A stretch of 20,504 bases of DNA from JBDNBY01 sp039767595. GTDB taxonomy: Bacteria > Pseudomonadota > Alphaproteobacteria > Rhodobacterales > Rhodobacteraceae. The notes beneath the pieces were generated by a model. The model worked only from the letters and a program-made list of their open reading frames with translations. It searched no databases and was not told where the DNA came from. The stretch spans positions 1-20,504 of the forward strand of contig JBDNBY010000063.1 in NCBI GenBank assembly GCA_039767595.1, in the 5' to 3' direction. This document shows, in pieces, positions 7,301 to 13,788 of the stretch. The position numbers and the translations under genes are program-made. How positions within the stretch are numbered: position 1 is the stretch's first letter; the number at the start of each line of letters is the position of its first letter.

Positions 7301-8776
7301 CCATAGACCCGGACGCCGCGCGGATGGTCGGGGGGGCGTATCATCGGCCTGCTCTGCGCGCACAAGGGCCTTTTCCACGAGATCTGGTAGGCGCGGGCCA
7401 AACCGCAAGAGAACCTGCGCCGTGCTTGTCAAATCTTGCACCACAGCGCGGGGTCCAATAGAGCTGGCGACATAATCCTTGACCACAGGCTCCGCGACGT
7501 TCCACATGTTGACATTGGGATCAAGGGAGCGGGCGACCCCTTCGACCACAACCATTGTCCGTTGCAAGAGGATCAATTCTGTGCGGGTTTCCATGCCAAA
7601 TCGCTCGGTCACTTCAAAGAGGTAATAGAGCAGCCGGCCCATTGAAATCCCAGAGGCATCCATCCCAAAAATCGGCTCGCCGACGGCGCGTAAGGCGCGC
7701 GCAAATTCGGCGACATCTTGGTGCGCGGGGACATAGCCGGCCTCAAAGTGCACTTTGGCCACGCGCATGTAATCGCGCCGAATGAACCCATGTAGAATTT
7801 GCGCATAGACCCGCCGCGTATAGATGTCGATCTGGCCCATGATGCCGAAATCCAAGGCGATCACATCGCCATTTGGCGCGACCTTGAGGTTACCTTGATG
7901 CATATCCGCATGGAACAGGCCATCGCGTAGGGCATGGCGCAAAAACAGTTGGAGCACGCGCGTCGCCAAATCAGTGCGGTCATGGCCTGCGGCATCGAGG
8001 ACCGCATTGTCGCCCATCGCAACGCCATCGGCCCAGTCCATGGTCATGATGCGTTTGCCAGAGGCGTTCCAATGGATGGTGGGGATCCAAAAGCCGTCGT
8101 CTTTACTCGTGTTTGCGGCAAATTCAGAGGCGGCAGCGGCCTCAAGGCGCAGATCCAGCTCGGCTTTGACGGTGGCCTCGAAATGGCTGATAACATCAGT
8201 GGGCTTGAGACGGCGCATTTTCTTGGGGAGCAAAATCTCAAGCGTGCGGGCGATGAAGTAAAACGCCGCGACATCGGTGGCAAACGCCTTTTCAATGCCG
8301 GGGCGAAGAATTTTAACGGCAACTTTTTTTCCCGTGCCCCGCAGGACGGCGGGGTGCACTTGAGCAATCGAGGCCGCGGCGATGGCGTCATCGAATTGAT
8401 CAAAGAGCATGTCACAGCTGACGCCGAACTCACGCTCGATCATGCGTTTGGCGATGAGCGTGTCAAAGGGAGGCAGCTTATCTTGTAAAAACCGAAGGTC
8501 CTGCGCCGCGCGGTCGCCAACCACATCGGGCCGTGTGGATAGGATTTGCCCAAATTTGACATAGGCTGGGCCCAGCACGCTGAGCGCGCGTACAATTGGG
8601 GTGAGGTTTGGATCCCCCTTCAGGCCAACCCATTTGACGGGCCACATGATGACCCGTGCAAAAATACGAAAGGCGCGCGGGGCGCCCATCGCCTCGAGAG
8701 TGACGCCCATCGCGCCTGTCCGCTCAAGCGTCGCGCCCGTACGGATGAGGCGCCAGATGTTGGAAAGGACACTCAT
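7241..8776 (-). CDS. ubiB: UbiB, atypical kinase/ATPase of ubiquinone biosynthesis
   Basis: 511 residues. The ATG at 8776 overlaps the ubiE stop as ATGA and has GGTGGA upstream; a GTG four codons earlier is less likely. UbiB/ABC1/ADCK hallmarks appear in order: KxGQ (K74-Q77), the Ala-rich nucleotide loop (AIAAASIAQV, 131-140), the VAVK lysine (K155), the ExD motif (E206, D208), the catalytic HADMHQGN (288-295) and DFG (308-310). The C-terminus carries a hydrophobic anchor (about 486-511). Older databases call it a 2-polyprenylphenol 6-hydroxylase, but the family is now regarded as a membrane-bound ATPase/kinase that supports ubiquinone assembly. It is the downstream partner of ubiE. Confidence 0.95.
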   Translation of the reverse strand: MSVLSNIWRLIRTGATLERTGAMGVTLEAMGAPRAFRIFARVIMWPVKWVGLKGDPNLTPIVRALSVLGPAYVKFGQILSTRPDVVGDRAAQDLRFLQDKLPPFDTLIAKRMIEREFGVSCDMLFDQFDDAIAAASIAQVHPAVLRGTGKKVAVKILRPGIEKAFATDVAAFYFIARTLEILLPKKMRRLKPTDVISHFEATVKAELDLRLEAAAASEFAANTSKDDGFWIPTIHWNASGKRIMTMDWADGVAMGDNAVLDAAGHDRTDLATRVLQLFLRHALRDGLFHADMHQGNLKVAPNGDVIALDFGIMGQIDIYTRRVYAQILHGFIRRDYMRVAKVHFEAGYVPAHQDVAEFARALRAVGEPIFGMDASGISMGRLLYYLFEVTERFGMETRTELILLQRTMVVVEGVARSLDPNVNMWNVAEPVVKDYVASSIGPRAVVQDLTSTAQVLLRFGPRLPDLVEKALVRAEQADDTPPRPSARRPGLWLGVGFLGGLSAAALTLYML

Positions 8777-9531
8777 CCCAATTTCCACCCTGAATGCAGC
8801 GCCGCGACACCCATGGTCATATTGCGGTATTTTGCATTCGCAAAGCCGGCCTGCTTAACCATGTGCAATAGGGCGTCTTGTTTTGGAAACTTACGAATGG
8901 ATTCAACAAGGTATTGATAGCTGTCGCGATCGTCGGCAATCATTTTGCCCATCTGTGGAATGACGTTAAAGGAATAAAGGTCATAGAGTTTTTGCGCCAT
9001 GGGCACAGGAATATGCGAAAATTCCAGCACCATCAGCCGCCCGCCGGGCTTTAGGACGCGATAGGCCTCGTTGAGGGCCGTTTGCGGCACGGTCACATTG
9101 CGCAATCCAAATGAGATTGTGTAGACGTCAAAGCTATTGTCGGCAAATGGCAGGGCCATGGCGTCACCTGTGAGCCAATCCAATTGATCGGCCATGTTGT
9201 CAGCATCTGCGCGCAGCCGACCCTCTTCGAGCATGGCTGTCGTCAGATCCAGAACGGTTGCCTTGGCATTGCCTTTGGCGCGTTTGAGAAACCGAAACGC
9301 AATATCACCTGTGCCTCCTGCGACATCGAGCAAATGTTGGCCGGCGCGCGGGGCGATCCAATCCATCATCGCATCTTTCCACAGGCGGTGAATCCCAAAG
9401 GACATCGCGTCATTCATGACATCATATTTTGACGCAACGCTATTAAAGACCCCCTGTACAAGAGAGGCTTTTTGATCTTTCTTCACATCGCGATAGCCAA
9501 AATGCGTTGTGTCGTTTTGATCTGAAGCCAT
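8773..9531 (-). CDS. ubiE: UbiE, demethylmenaquinone/2-methoxy-6-polyprenyl-1,4-benzoquinol methylase
   Basis: 252 residues, the normal length, with AAAGGACA before the ATG. The N-terminus has the UbiE hallmark FGYRDV (11-16) and the block VFNSVASKYDVMNDAMSFG (28-46). Motif I for S-adenosylmethionine is LLDVAGGTGD (67-76). Later motifs SFGLRNV and AYRVLKPGGRLMVLEF complete the class I methyltransferase fold. Known reaction: SAM-dependent C-methylation of the quinone ring in ubiquinone (and menaquinone) synthesis. It is the first gene of a two-gene operon with ubiB and divergent from mutM, an arrangement I recall as common in Alphaproteobacteria. Confidence 0.97.
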   Translation of the reverse strand: MASDQNDTTHFGYRDVKKDQKASLVQGVFNSVASKYDVMNDAMSFGIHRLWKDAMMDWIAPRAGQHLLDVAGGTGDIAFRFLKRAKGNAKATVLDLTTAMLEEGRLRADADNMADQLDWLTGDAMALPFADNSFDVYTISFGLRNVTVPQTALNEAYRVLKPGGRLMVLEFSHIPVPMAQKLYDLYSFNVIPQMGKMIADDRDSYQYLVESIRKFPKQDALLHMVKQAGFANAKYRNMTMGVAALHSGWKLG

Positions 9532-9560
9532 TGGAATGTCCTTTTGCGGGTTTATCTAGT

Positions 9561-9588
9561 GTTATAGCTGCATCTGCGTGCGGTACAA
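9561..9588 (-). promoter_or_regulatory. Candidate promoter for ubiE-ubiB
   Basis: On the minus strand TTGTAC (bases 9588-9583) and TATAAC (9566-9561) are 16 bases apart, resembling a housekeeping -35/-10 pair. The start would fall near 9554, about 23 bases before the ubiE ATG. The same hexamer overlaps TACAAT on the plus strand (9584-9589), a possible -10 for mutM, so the two genes may share one divergent promoter. Confidence 0.4.
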
Positions 9589-9612
9589 TCTAAGAAGCGG
9601 AATTTTCTAGCT

Positions 9613-10464
9613 ATGCCTGAATTACCTGAGGTCGAAACCGTTCGTCGTGGATTAGAGCCTGTGCTGCTCAACCACGTGCTGCGTCATGTGGATGTGCGGC
9701 GCCCTGATCTAAGATGGCCGTTCCCTGATCATATGGCGGCGCGGCTGACGGGGCGGCGTGTCGTGGCGCTGCGGCGGCGGGCCAAATATGTGTTGGCCCA
9801 GCTCGATGACGATATGGTTTGGATGATCCACTTGGGCATGTCGGGACGATTTCAAATCGCCGATGAGGCGCTGGGCCATTTTTATCACCCCACGGCGATG
9901 GAAGAAAAACACTCGCACGTCGTGATCGAAACCGATGCCGGCACGCAGCTGCGCTATATTGATCCGAGGCGCTTTGGGGCGATGGATTTATGCAGCGCGC
10001 CTAAGCTTGAGGCGCACGCATGGATCAAGGATTTGGGGCCAGAGCCCTTGAGCAATGGGTTCAGCCCCGCCTATTTGGCGGCGCGACTGGCCACTCGCAA
10101 AGGGCCGATTAAAAATGTCCTGCTGGATCAACATTTGGTCGTCGGCTTGGGGAATATCTATGTGTGCGAGGCGCTATTTGATGCACAGGTTTCACCGATT
10201 CGCCGCGCCTGTGACCTGGCGCAACATGAAATTGAGCGTCTGTACCGCGCAATAATTGATGTGCTCGAGCGTGCAATTGTCGCAGGGGGATCTTCGCTGC
10301 GCGATCATCAGCAGGTCGATGGGCAAATGGGCTATTTTCAGCATGATTTTCAAACCTATGGCCGTGAAGGGGCCCCTTGCCGTCGGTGCGGTTCGGAGGC
10401 GGTTATTGTGCGGGTCGTTCAATCGGGTCGATCCAGCTTTTATTGCCCGGCGTGCCAATCGTGA
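9613..10464 (+). CDS. mutM: Formamidopyrimidine-DNA glycosylase (Fpg/MutM)
   Basis: 283 residues. It begins MPELPEVE, giving the catalytic P2 (Schiff-base nucleophile) and E3; K58 in RRRAKYVL is the family's beta-lysine. The helix-two-turn-helix region contains VVGLGNIYVCEALF (about 176-189). The C-terminal zinc finger has C256, C259, C278 and C281. Known role: removes 8-oxoguanine and formamidopyrimidines and nicks the abasic site. The ribosome site is weak (AGAAGCGG, spaced wide). It is divergent from ubiE, and the enoyl-CoA hydratase gene follows after 60 bp. Confidence 0.97.
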   Translation: MPELPEVETVRRGLEPVLLNHVLRHVDVRRPDLRWPFPDHMAARLTGRRVVALRRRAKYVLAQLDDDMVWMIHLGMSGRFQIADEALGHFYHPTAMEEKHSHVVIETDAGTQLRYIDPRRFGAMDLCSAPKLEAHAWIKDLGPEPLSNGFSPAYLAARLATRKGPIKNVLLDQHLVVGLGNIYVCEALFDAQVSPIRRACDLAQHEIERLYRAIIDVLERAIVAGGSSLRDHQQVDGQMGYFQHDFQTYGREGAPCRRCGSEAVIVRVVQSGRSSFYCPACQS

Positions 10465-10524
10465 CTTGATCCACTTCATGGACATGATACAAGCGGGTCT
10501 TCAGGTATGCGCTGGAGGGTTTGC

Positions 10525-11301
10525 ATGGCTTTTGAGACAATCCTCGTTGAGGTTGAAAATCATATTTCCACAATAAAACTGAACAGACCTGACGCGATGA
10601 ACGCGATCAATGACGTGATGTTTGCCGAATTGGCGCAGGCCGTCAAAGAGGCGCAGGGCAACAAAAAAGTGCGCTGCATTGTGATCACCGGATCAAGCAA
10701 GGCCTTTGCCGCAGGCGCGGACGTGAAATACATGGCGGATAAAACCTTTTCCGATGTATTTTGCGAGGATCTCTTTACCGATGAAGAGCGTGATTTTCTA
10801 TCTGTACGCAAACCGATCATTGCCGCCGTGGCGGGCTATGCTCTGGGCGGCGGATGCGAATTGGCGATGATGTGCGATTTCATCATTGCGGCGGATACTG
10901 CCAAATTCGGTCAGCCCGAGATCAACCTTGGTATCCCGCCTGGCATTGGCGGCACGCAGCGCTTAACGCGGCTGGTGGGCAAGTCCAAGGCGATGGATAT
11001 GATGCTCACTGGGCGGATGATGGATGCCGATGAAGCTGAGCGCTCTGGTCTTGTGTCTCGGGTGGTACCAGCGAAAAATCTGATGGTCGAAGTGATGGCG
11101 ATTGCCGAGAAAATCACTGAGAAATCGATGCCATCGGTGATGGCGACCAAGGAGTTGGTGAACCGCGCCTATGAGACGACATTGCGCGAAGGGCTCTTGC
11201 ATGAGCGCCGTTTGTTTCAAGCGATGTTTGCCACAGAAGATCAAAAAGAAGGTATGGATGCTTTTTCTGAAAAGCGCGAAGCACGTTTTCGCGACAAATA
11301 G
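10525..11301 (+). CDS. Enoyl-CoA hydratase (crotonase family)
   Basis: 258 residues from the ATG at 10525, which has GGAGGG 5 bases upstream; an in-frame ATG at 10507 lies before that site and is rejected. Crotonase features: LNRPDAMNAIN (19-29), the oxyanion-hole segments AAGADVKYM (about 62-70) and YALGGGCELA (105-114), catalytic E112, and GQPEINLGIPPGIGGTQRL with catalytic E132. Both Glu residues needed for hydration of trans-2-enoyl-CoA are present. The FRDK ending is typical. It likely acts in fatty-acid or other acyl-CoA beta-oxidation; the chain-length preference is unknown. It sits between mutM and rpsT, as in many Rhodobacteraceae as far as I recall. Confidence 0.93.
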   Translation: MAFETILVEVENHISTIKLNRPDAMNAINDVMFAELAQAVKEAQGNKKVRCIVITGSSKAFAAGADVKYMADKTFSDVFCEDLFTDEERDFLSVRKPIIAAVAGYALGGGCELAMMCDFIIAADTAKFGQPEINLGIPPGIGGTQRLTRLVGKSKAMDMMLTGRMMDADEAERSGLVSRVVPAKNLMVEVMAIAEKITEKSMPSVMATKELVNRAYETTLREGLLHERRLFQAMFATEDQKEGMDAFSEKREARFRDK

Positions 11302-11313
11302 GCAAATAGCCCA

Positions 11314-11340
11314 TTGACTCATAGCCGAGTCGGCTTTAAT
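11314..11340 (+). promoter_or_regulatory. Candidate rpsT promoter with two GANTC sites
   Basis: TTGACT (11314-11319) is followed after 15 bases by TTTAAT (11335-11340); TTAATG or TAATGG give spacers of 16 or 17. Within it lie GACTC (11316-11320) and GAGTC (11327-11331), both CcrM-type GANTC sites, and the 13-bp palindrome AGCCGA-G-TCGGCT (11323-11335) fills the spacer. The site is about 42 bases before the rpsT ATG, where no other strong signal is seen. Confidence 0.5.
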
Positions 11341-11381
11341 GGTCGCGGCTCAACACGAAATACAGATATTGGGTTTTAATC

Positions 11382-11645
11382 ATGGCCAACACGCCTCAGT
11401 CGAAAAAACGCGCGCGTCAAAACGAACGTCGTTACGCTGTTAACAAAGCGCGTCGTTCACGTATCCGCACGTTCTTGCGCAAGGTGGAAGAAGCGATCAC
11501 ATCGGGTGATAAATCCGCTGCTTCAGACGCGCTTCGCTCAGCTCAGCCAGAGATTATGCGCGGTGTCACCAAAGGCATCATGCACAAGAACACGGCAGCA
11601 CGCAAAATGTCACGCCTGTCAAGCCGCGTCAAAGCACTCGGTTAA
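11382..11645 (+). CDS. rpsT: 30S ribosomal protein S20
   Basis: 87 residues, the standard length. The protein is highly basic, with the S20 opening MANTPQSKKRARQNERR and a second block RSRIRTFLRKVEEAI, and it ends ARKMSRLSSRVKAL. It binds 16S rRNA early in small-subunit assembly. The Shine-Dalgarno match before the ATG is poor (TTGGG about 9 bases upstream); weak starts fit the known tendency of S20 to be controlled at translation. An intrinsic terminator follows 31 bases after the stop. Confidence 0.97.
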   Translation: MANTPQSKKRARQNERRYAVNKARRSRIRTFLRKVEEAITSGDKSAASDALRSAQPEIMRGVTKGIMHKNTAARKMSRLSSRVKALG

Positions 11646-11648
11646 ATC

Positions 11649-11666
11649 CACACACGCATGTGTGTG
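11649..11666. repeat. Hairpin directly after rpsT
   Basis: CACACAC and GTGTGTG enclose the loop GCAT, a perfect 7-bp stem 4 bases after the rpsT stop and 10 bases before the terminator. It probably shields the 3' end of the rpsT mRNA, which is an inference. Confidence 0.55.
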
Positions 11667-11676
11667 ATGGAATGTC

Positions 11677-11699
11677 AAAGGCACCTTCGGGTGCCTTTT
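11677..11699 (+). terminator. Intrinsic terminator of rpsT
   Basis: AAAGGCACC-TTCG-GGTGCCTTT is a perfect 9-bp stem with a stable UUCG tetraloop and ends in a T-tract (TTTT). The A-run on the left arm means it could also work on the minus strand. Confidence 0.88.
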
Positions 11700-12018
11700 G
11701 TCGTTTGTGCATAGCCTTTGGGATGGCCCTCCGTCCTGCGAATCTGACGGCGTGAATATCCCGCTGGTGTGCGGGATGTAGTGCCGTAGGTTGTAAAACG
11801 TCTTCATTATTAAGGCCCGATTTGTATCTTTAAGATATTAATACTACTTAAGATATAATGCCTGATGCAGCGCAGCTAAGCGCGTTGCGCGCTTCGAAAA
11901 AATACCAATATTTTTTTCATACAGAGTTTCAATGCTTTGTTAGATTCGGAGGTGAAACTTCTGAGTCAAGCGCGAAGATCTGTTGCCCCTTGTGGGTACA
12001 GCTTGCTACAACGTCTTA
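11700..12018. other. Structured, partly AT-rich intergenic region between rpsT and dnaA
   Basis: No coding sequence is supported here. It contains the following. (a) A nested hairpin at 11747-11787, with outer stem ACGGC/GCCGT and inner stem ATCCCGC-TGGTGT-GCGGGAT. (b) An AT-rich stretch 11801-11860 with TTAAGATAT repeated at 11830 and 11848. (c) Hairpin AAGCGCG-TTG-CGCGCTT (11878-11894). (d) An A/T-only palindrome AAAAAATA-CCAA-TATTTTTT (11901-centred, about 11897-11916). (e) A wobble-containing hairpin TTCGGAGG-TGAAA-CTTCTGAG (11945-11965). GANTC sites lie at 11740, 11943 and 11963. DnaA-box-like words are sparse and imperfect (11706-11714), so I do not call a replication origin. Confidence 0.6.
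11984..12012 (+). promoter_or_regulatory. Candidate promoter for the leader RNA upstream of dnaA
   Basis: TTGCCC (11984-11989), a 17-base spacer, and TACAAC (12007-12012) each match the housekeeping consensus at 4 of 6 positions. Transcription would start near 12019. It fits the structured RNA just downstream, but the hexamers are only fair, and other promoters are possible. Confidence 0.35.
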
Positions 12019-12130
12019 AGGCGATTCACCGTCGCGTTCGGGGGGACAATGGTGCTGCTGAGTGGCTGATCAAATGATCAGTGTCTCAATGTGATGTTAG
12101 TACCATCACGCAGCGATTGTCCCTTTTTTT
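12019..12130 (+). ncRNA. Candidate structured RNA: three-way junction with terminator, dnaA leader
   Basis: Bases 12043-12050 (GGGACAAT) pair with 12116-12123 (ATTGTCCC), and 12054-12058 (GCTGC) with 12110-12114 (GCAGC), forming a closing helix with a small internal loop. Inside are two arms. Arm one is TGAG-tgg-CTGATC-aaat-GATCAG-tgt-CTCA (12059-12088). Arm two is GTGATG-7 nt-CATCAC (12091-12109). Junction linkers are 0, 2 and 0 bases. Seven T's (12124-12130) follow the closing helix, so it can act as an intrinsic terminator, and three more G's (12040-12042) can wobble-pair with them. The 5' end is inferred from the promoter-like site. It may be a free small RNA or an attenuator of dnaA. I match it to no riboswitch or RNA family I know. 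Confidence 0.5.
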
Positions 12131-12207
12131 GTCGGCTTAGGTCGGCGACCATATGAAAATAAAAACGGATAAGCTGCGCAGACATTTGTGTGGATTTGAA
12201 AGCTATT

Positions 12208-12227
12208 GCCTTCACATTTTTGAAGGC
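12208..12227 (+). promoter_or_regulatory. Leader hairpin next to the dnaA ribosome site
   Basis: GCCTTCA and TGAAGGC flank a 6-base loop, a perfect 7-bp stem ending 4 bases before the GGAG (12232-12235) of dnaA. A hairpin this close could modulate ribosome access; whether it does is not shown by sequence. Confidence 0.45.
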
Positions 12228-12245
12228 CAACGGAGAGTATTGTTG

Positions 12246-13634
12246 ATGACATTGCCACAAGGTCATAGTGAAGCGCGGCACGCTGTCGACACTGATGCGC
12301 AGGCGATTTGGGTGCAAACCAAAGACCGCATCAGCAAAACTGTGGGCGACGGGAATTATCACAGTTGGATCGAGCCGTTATCATTGATGAGCGTCAACGA
12401 AGGGGTCGGTACGTTCGCGGCGCCGTCTGATTTTGTGGGCTCATATGTGCAACGGACGTTTTCCGACGCCGTCGTGCGCCATCTCAACGCTCAAGGCATG
12501 ACTTGCACGCGCATTGTGTTTCAAACACGCTCTGCTGCAGAGCTCGCACCGCAGGCGGCCAGCGCGCCGCGTGCGCCCAAGGAGACTATGAAGCGGCAAT
12601 CCGACGCTTGGCGAGATAAATTTACCTTTGAGAACTTCGTCGTGGGTAAATCCAATCAATTGGCCTACGCCGCCGCGCGCCGTGTGGCAGAGGGCGGACC
12701 TGTGCCGTTCAACCCTCTATTCCTCTATGGAGGGTCGGGCTTGGGCAAAACGCATTTGATGAAGGCGATTGTGCGCGAGCTTGAGATCAACCACCCTCAT
12801 TTGAATGTCATGTTCCTCGATGCGCAGGAATATATGCTTCGCTTTGTGCAATCCATTCGCGAGAAAAACACGCTTGGCTTTAAGCAGTTGTTCCGGTCTG
12901 TCGATGTATTGGTCGTGGATGATATGCAATTTCTAGCCGGCAAAGAGTCGACCCAAGAAGAATTCTTTCACACGTTCAACGCGCTTGTGGATCAAGGCAA
13001 GCAAATCATCTTGAGCTCGGATAAATCCCCAGGTGAGATTGAGCGTTTAGAAGATCGCATTGTCAGCCGTTTGCAAAGCGGGCTTGTGGCGGATGTGCAC
13101 CCAACGGATTACGAGCTGCGCCTTGGGATTTTGCAATGCAAGCTTGAGTTGATTCAGCGCAACACACCGGAATTTGATTTGTCGCAATCTGTGCTTGAGC
13201 TGCTCGCGCATAAAATCTCGGCCAACGTGCGCGCGCTTGAGGGGGCATTGTGCCGACTAGAAGTGCAATATTCATTGGTCCGCAAGCCTATTACGATCGA
13301 AATGGTGCGCGATTGTCTATCAGATTTGATCCGCAGTAGCGAAAAGCGCATCACTTTGGACGAAATTCAGCGCAAAGTCTCGGAACATTTCAACATTCGC
13401 ATGTCTGAAATGGTCGGCCCACGGCGGCACCGCTCGATTGCGCGGCCTCGTCAAATCGCGATGTATTTGAGCAAGGAATTGACGAATAAATCCTACCCTG
13501 AAATTGGCCGTAGCTTTGGCGGCCGCGATCACACAACAGTGATGCACGGTATTAAGCAGATCTTAAAGTTAAAAGAGATGGATGAGGATATGCGCGAGGA
13601 TATCCAACTCTTGACCCGCGCATTAGAGGGCTAG
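12246..13634 (+). CDS. dnaA: Chromosomal replication initiator protein DnaA
   Basis: 462 residues from the ATG at 12246, with GGAG 10 bases upstream. An in-frame ATG at 12153 would add 31 residues unlike any DnaA start and would begin inside the leader, so it is rejected. Domain I (about 18-95) contains IWVQTKDRISKTVGDGNYHSWIEPL. A short linker (about 96-122) precedes AAA+ domain III with Walker A GGSGLGKT (162-169), Walker B VLVVDD (221-226) and sensor region LSSDKSP (256-262). Domain IV ends with the DNA-binding signature GGRDHTTVMHG (425-435) and YPEIGRSF before it. DnaA opens the origin and also acts as a transcription factor. The upstream structured leader suggests post-initiation control. 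Confidence 0.97.
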   Translation: MTLPQGHSEARHAVDTDAQAIWVQTKDRISKTVGDGNYHSWIEPLSLMSVNEGVGTFAAPSDFVGSYVQRTFSDAVVRHLNAQGMTCTRIVFQTRSAAELAPQAASAPRAPKETMKRQSDAWRDKFTFENFVVGKSNQLAYAAARRVAEGGPVPFNPLFLYGGSGLGKTHLMKAIVRELEINHPHLNVMFLDAQEYMLRFVQSIREKNTLGFKQLFRSVDVLVVDDMQFLAGKESTQEEFFHTFNALVDQGKQIILSSDKSPGEIERLEDRIVSRLQSGLVADVHPTDYELRLGILQCKLELIQRNTPEFDLSQSVLELLAHKISANVRALEGALCRLEVQYSLVRKPITIEMVRDCLSDLIRSSEKRITLDEIQRKVSEHFNIRMSEMVGPRRHRSIARPRQIAMYLSKELTNKSYPEIGRSFGGRDHTTVMHGIKQILKLKEMDEDMREDIQLLTRALEG

Positions 13635-13636
13635 GC

Positions 13637-13726
13637 GCCCATTGCCCCACTATGAGCAGGCGGCGGGTAAGAGAAACATGCTATTCCTGCTTGCACTGTG
13701 CTCTTGAAGATGGTCATAGTATGGGC
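13637..13726. repeat. Long interrupted inverted repeat between dnaA and dnaN
   Basis: GCCCAT (13637-13642) plus ACTATGA (13649-13655) are exactly complementary to TCATAGT plus ATGGGC (13714-13726), making a 13-bp helix with a 6-base bulge on the left arm. Inside, GCAGG (13656-13660) pairs with CCTGC (13686-13690), and AAGAG with CTCTT is an alternative. A promoter-like TTGCAC-N18-CATAGT (13691-13720) overlaps the right arm and could drive dnaN. Confidence 0.55.
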
Positions 13727-13788
13727 ACCTTTACCCTTTGCCCATCACAAGATGGCAGTGCGGCACACCATGTCATGGAGCGAGACTT

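Noticed and set aside
7934..8488. 184-codon open frame opposite ubiB
   Set aside because: It is the antisense shadow of a well-conserved ubiB, without a ribosome site or recognisable domain.
11878..11917. Terminator formed by the GC hairpin and the following A/T palindrome
   Set aside because: The GC stem is followed by A's, not T's, on the plus strand and lacks a T-run on the minus strand; no gene ends nearby.
12040..12130. Known riboswitch (thiamine-pyrophosphate type) because of GCTGAG and CTGATC words
   Set aside because: The words are not in the conserved order or loops of that riboswitch, and the gene downstream is dnaA, not a thiamine gene.
11941..12130. 6S RNA, tmRNA, SRP RNA or RNase P RNA
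   Set aside because: None of the conserved cores of these RNAs is visible, and the 6S-type long end-to-end hairpin is not formed.
11646..12245. Chromosomal replication origin (oriC) between rpsT and dnaA
   Set aside because: The stretch is AT-rich in part, but DnaA-box-like words are few and imperfect (TGTGCATAG at 11706, TGTGGGTAC at 11991, TGTGGATTT at 12189), with no cluster. In many Alphaproteobacteria the origin lies away from dnaA.
12153..12245. Longer DnaA start at 12153
   Set aside because: The extra residues do not look like DnaA, and the ATG at 12246 has a good ribosome site and gives the usual protein start.
13738..13788. Longer DnaN start at 13738
   Set aside because: No ribosome site, and MKISIERN at 13789 is the expected clamp N-terminus with GGAG before it.
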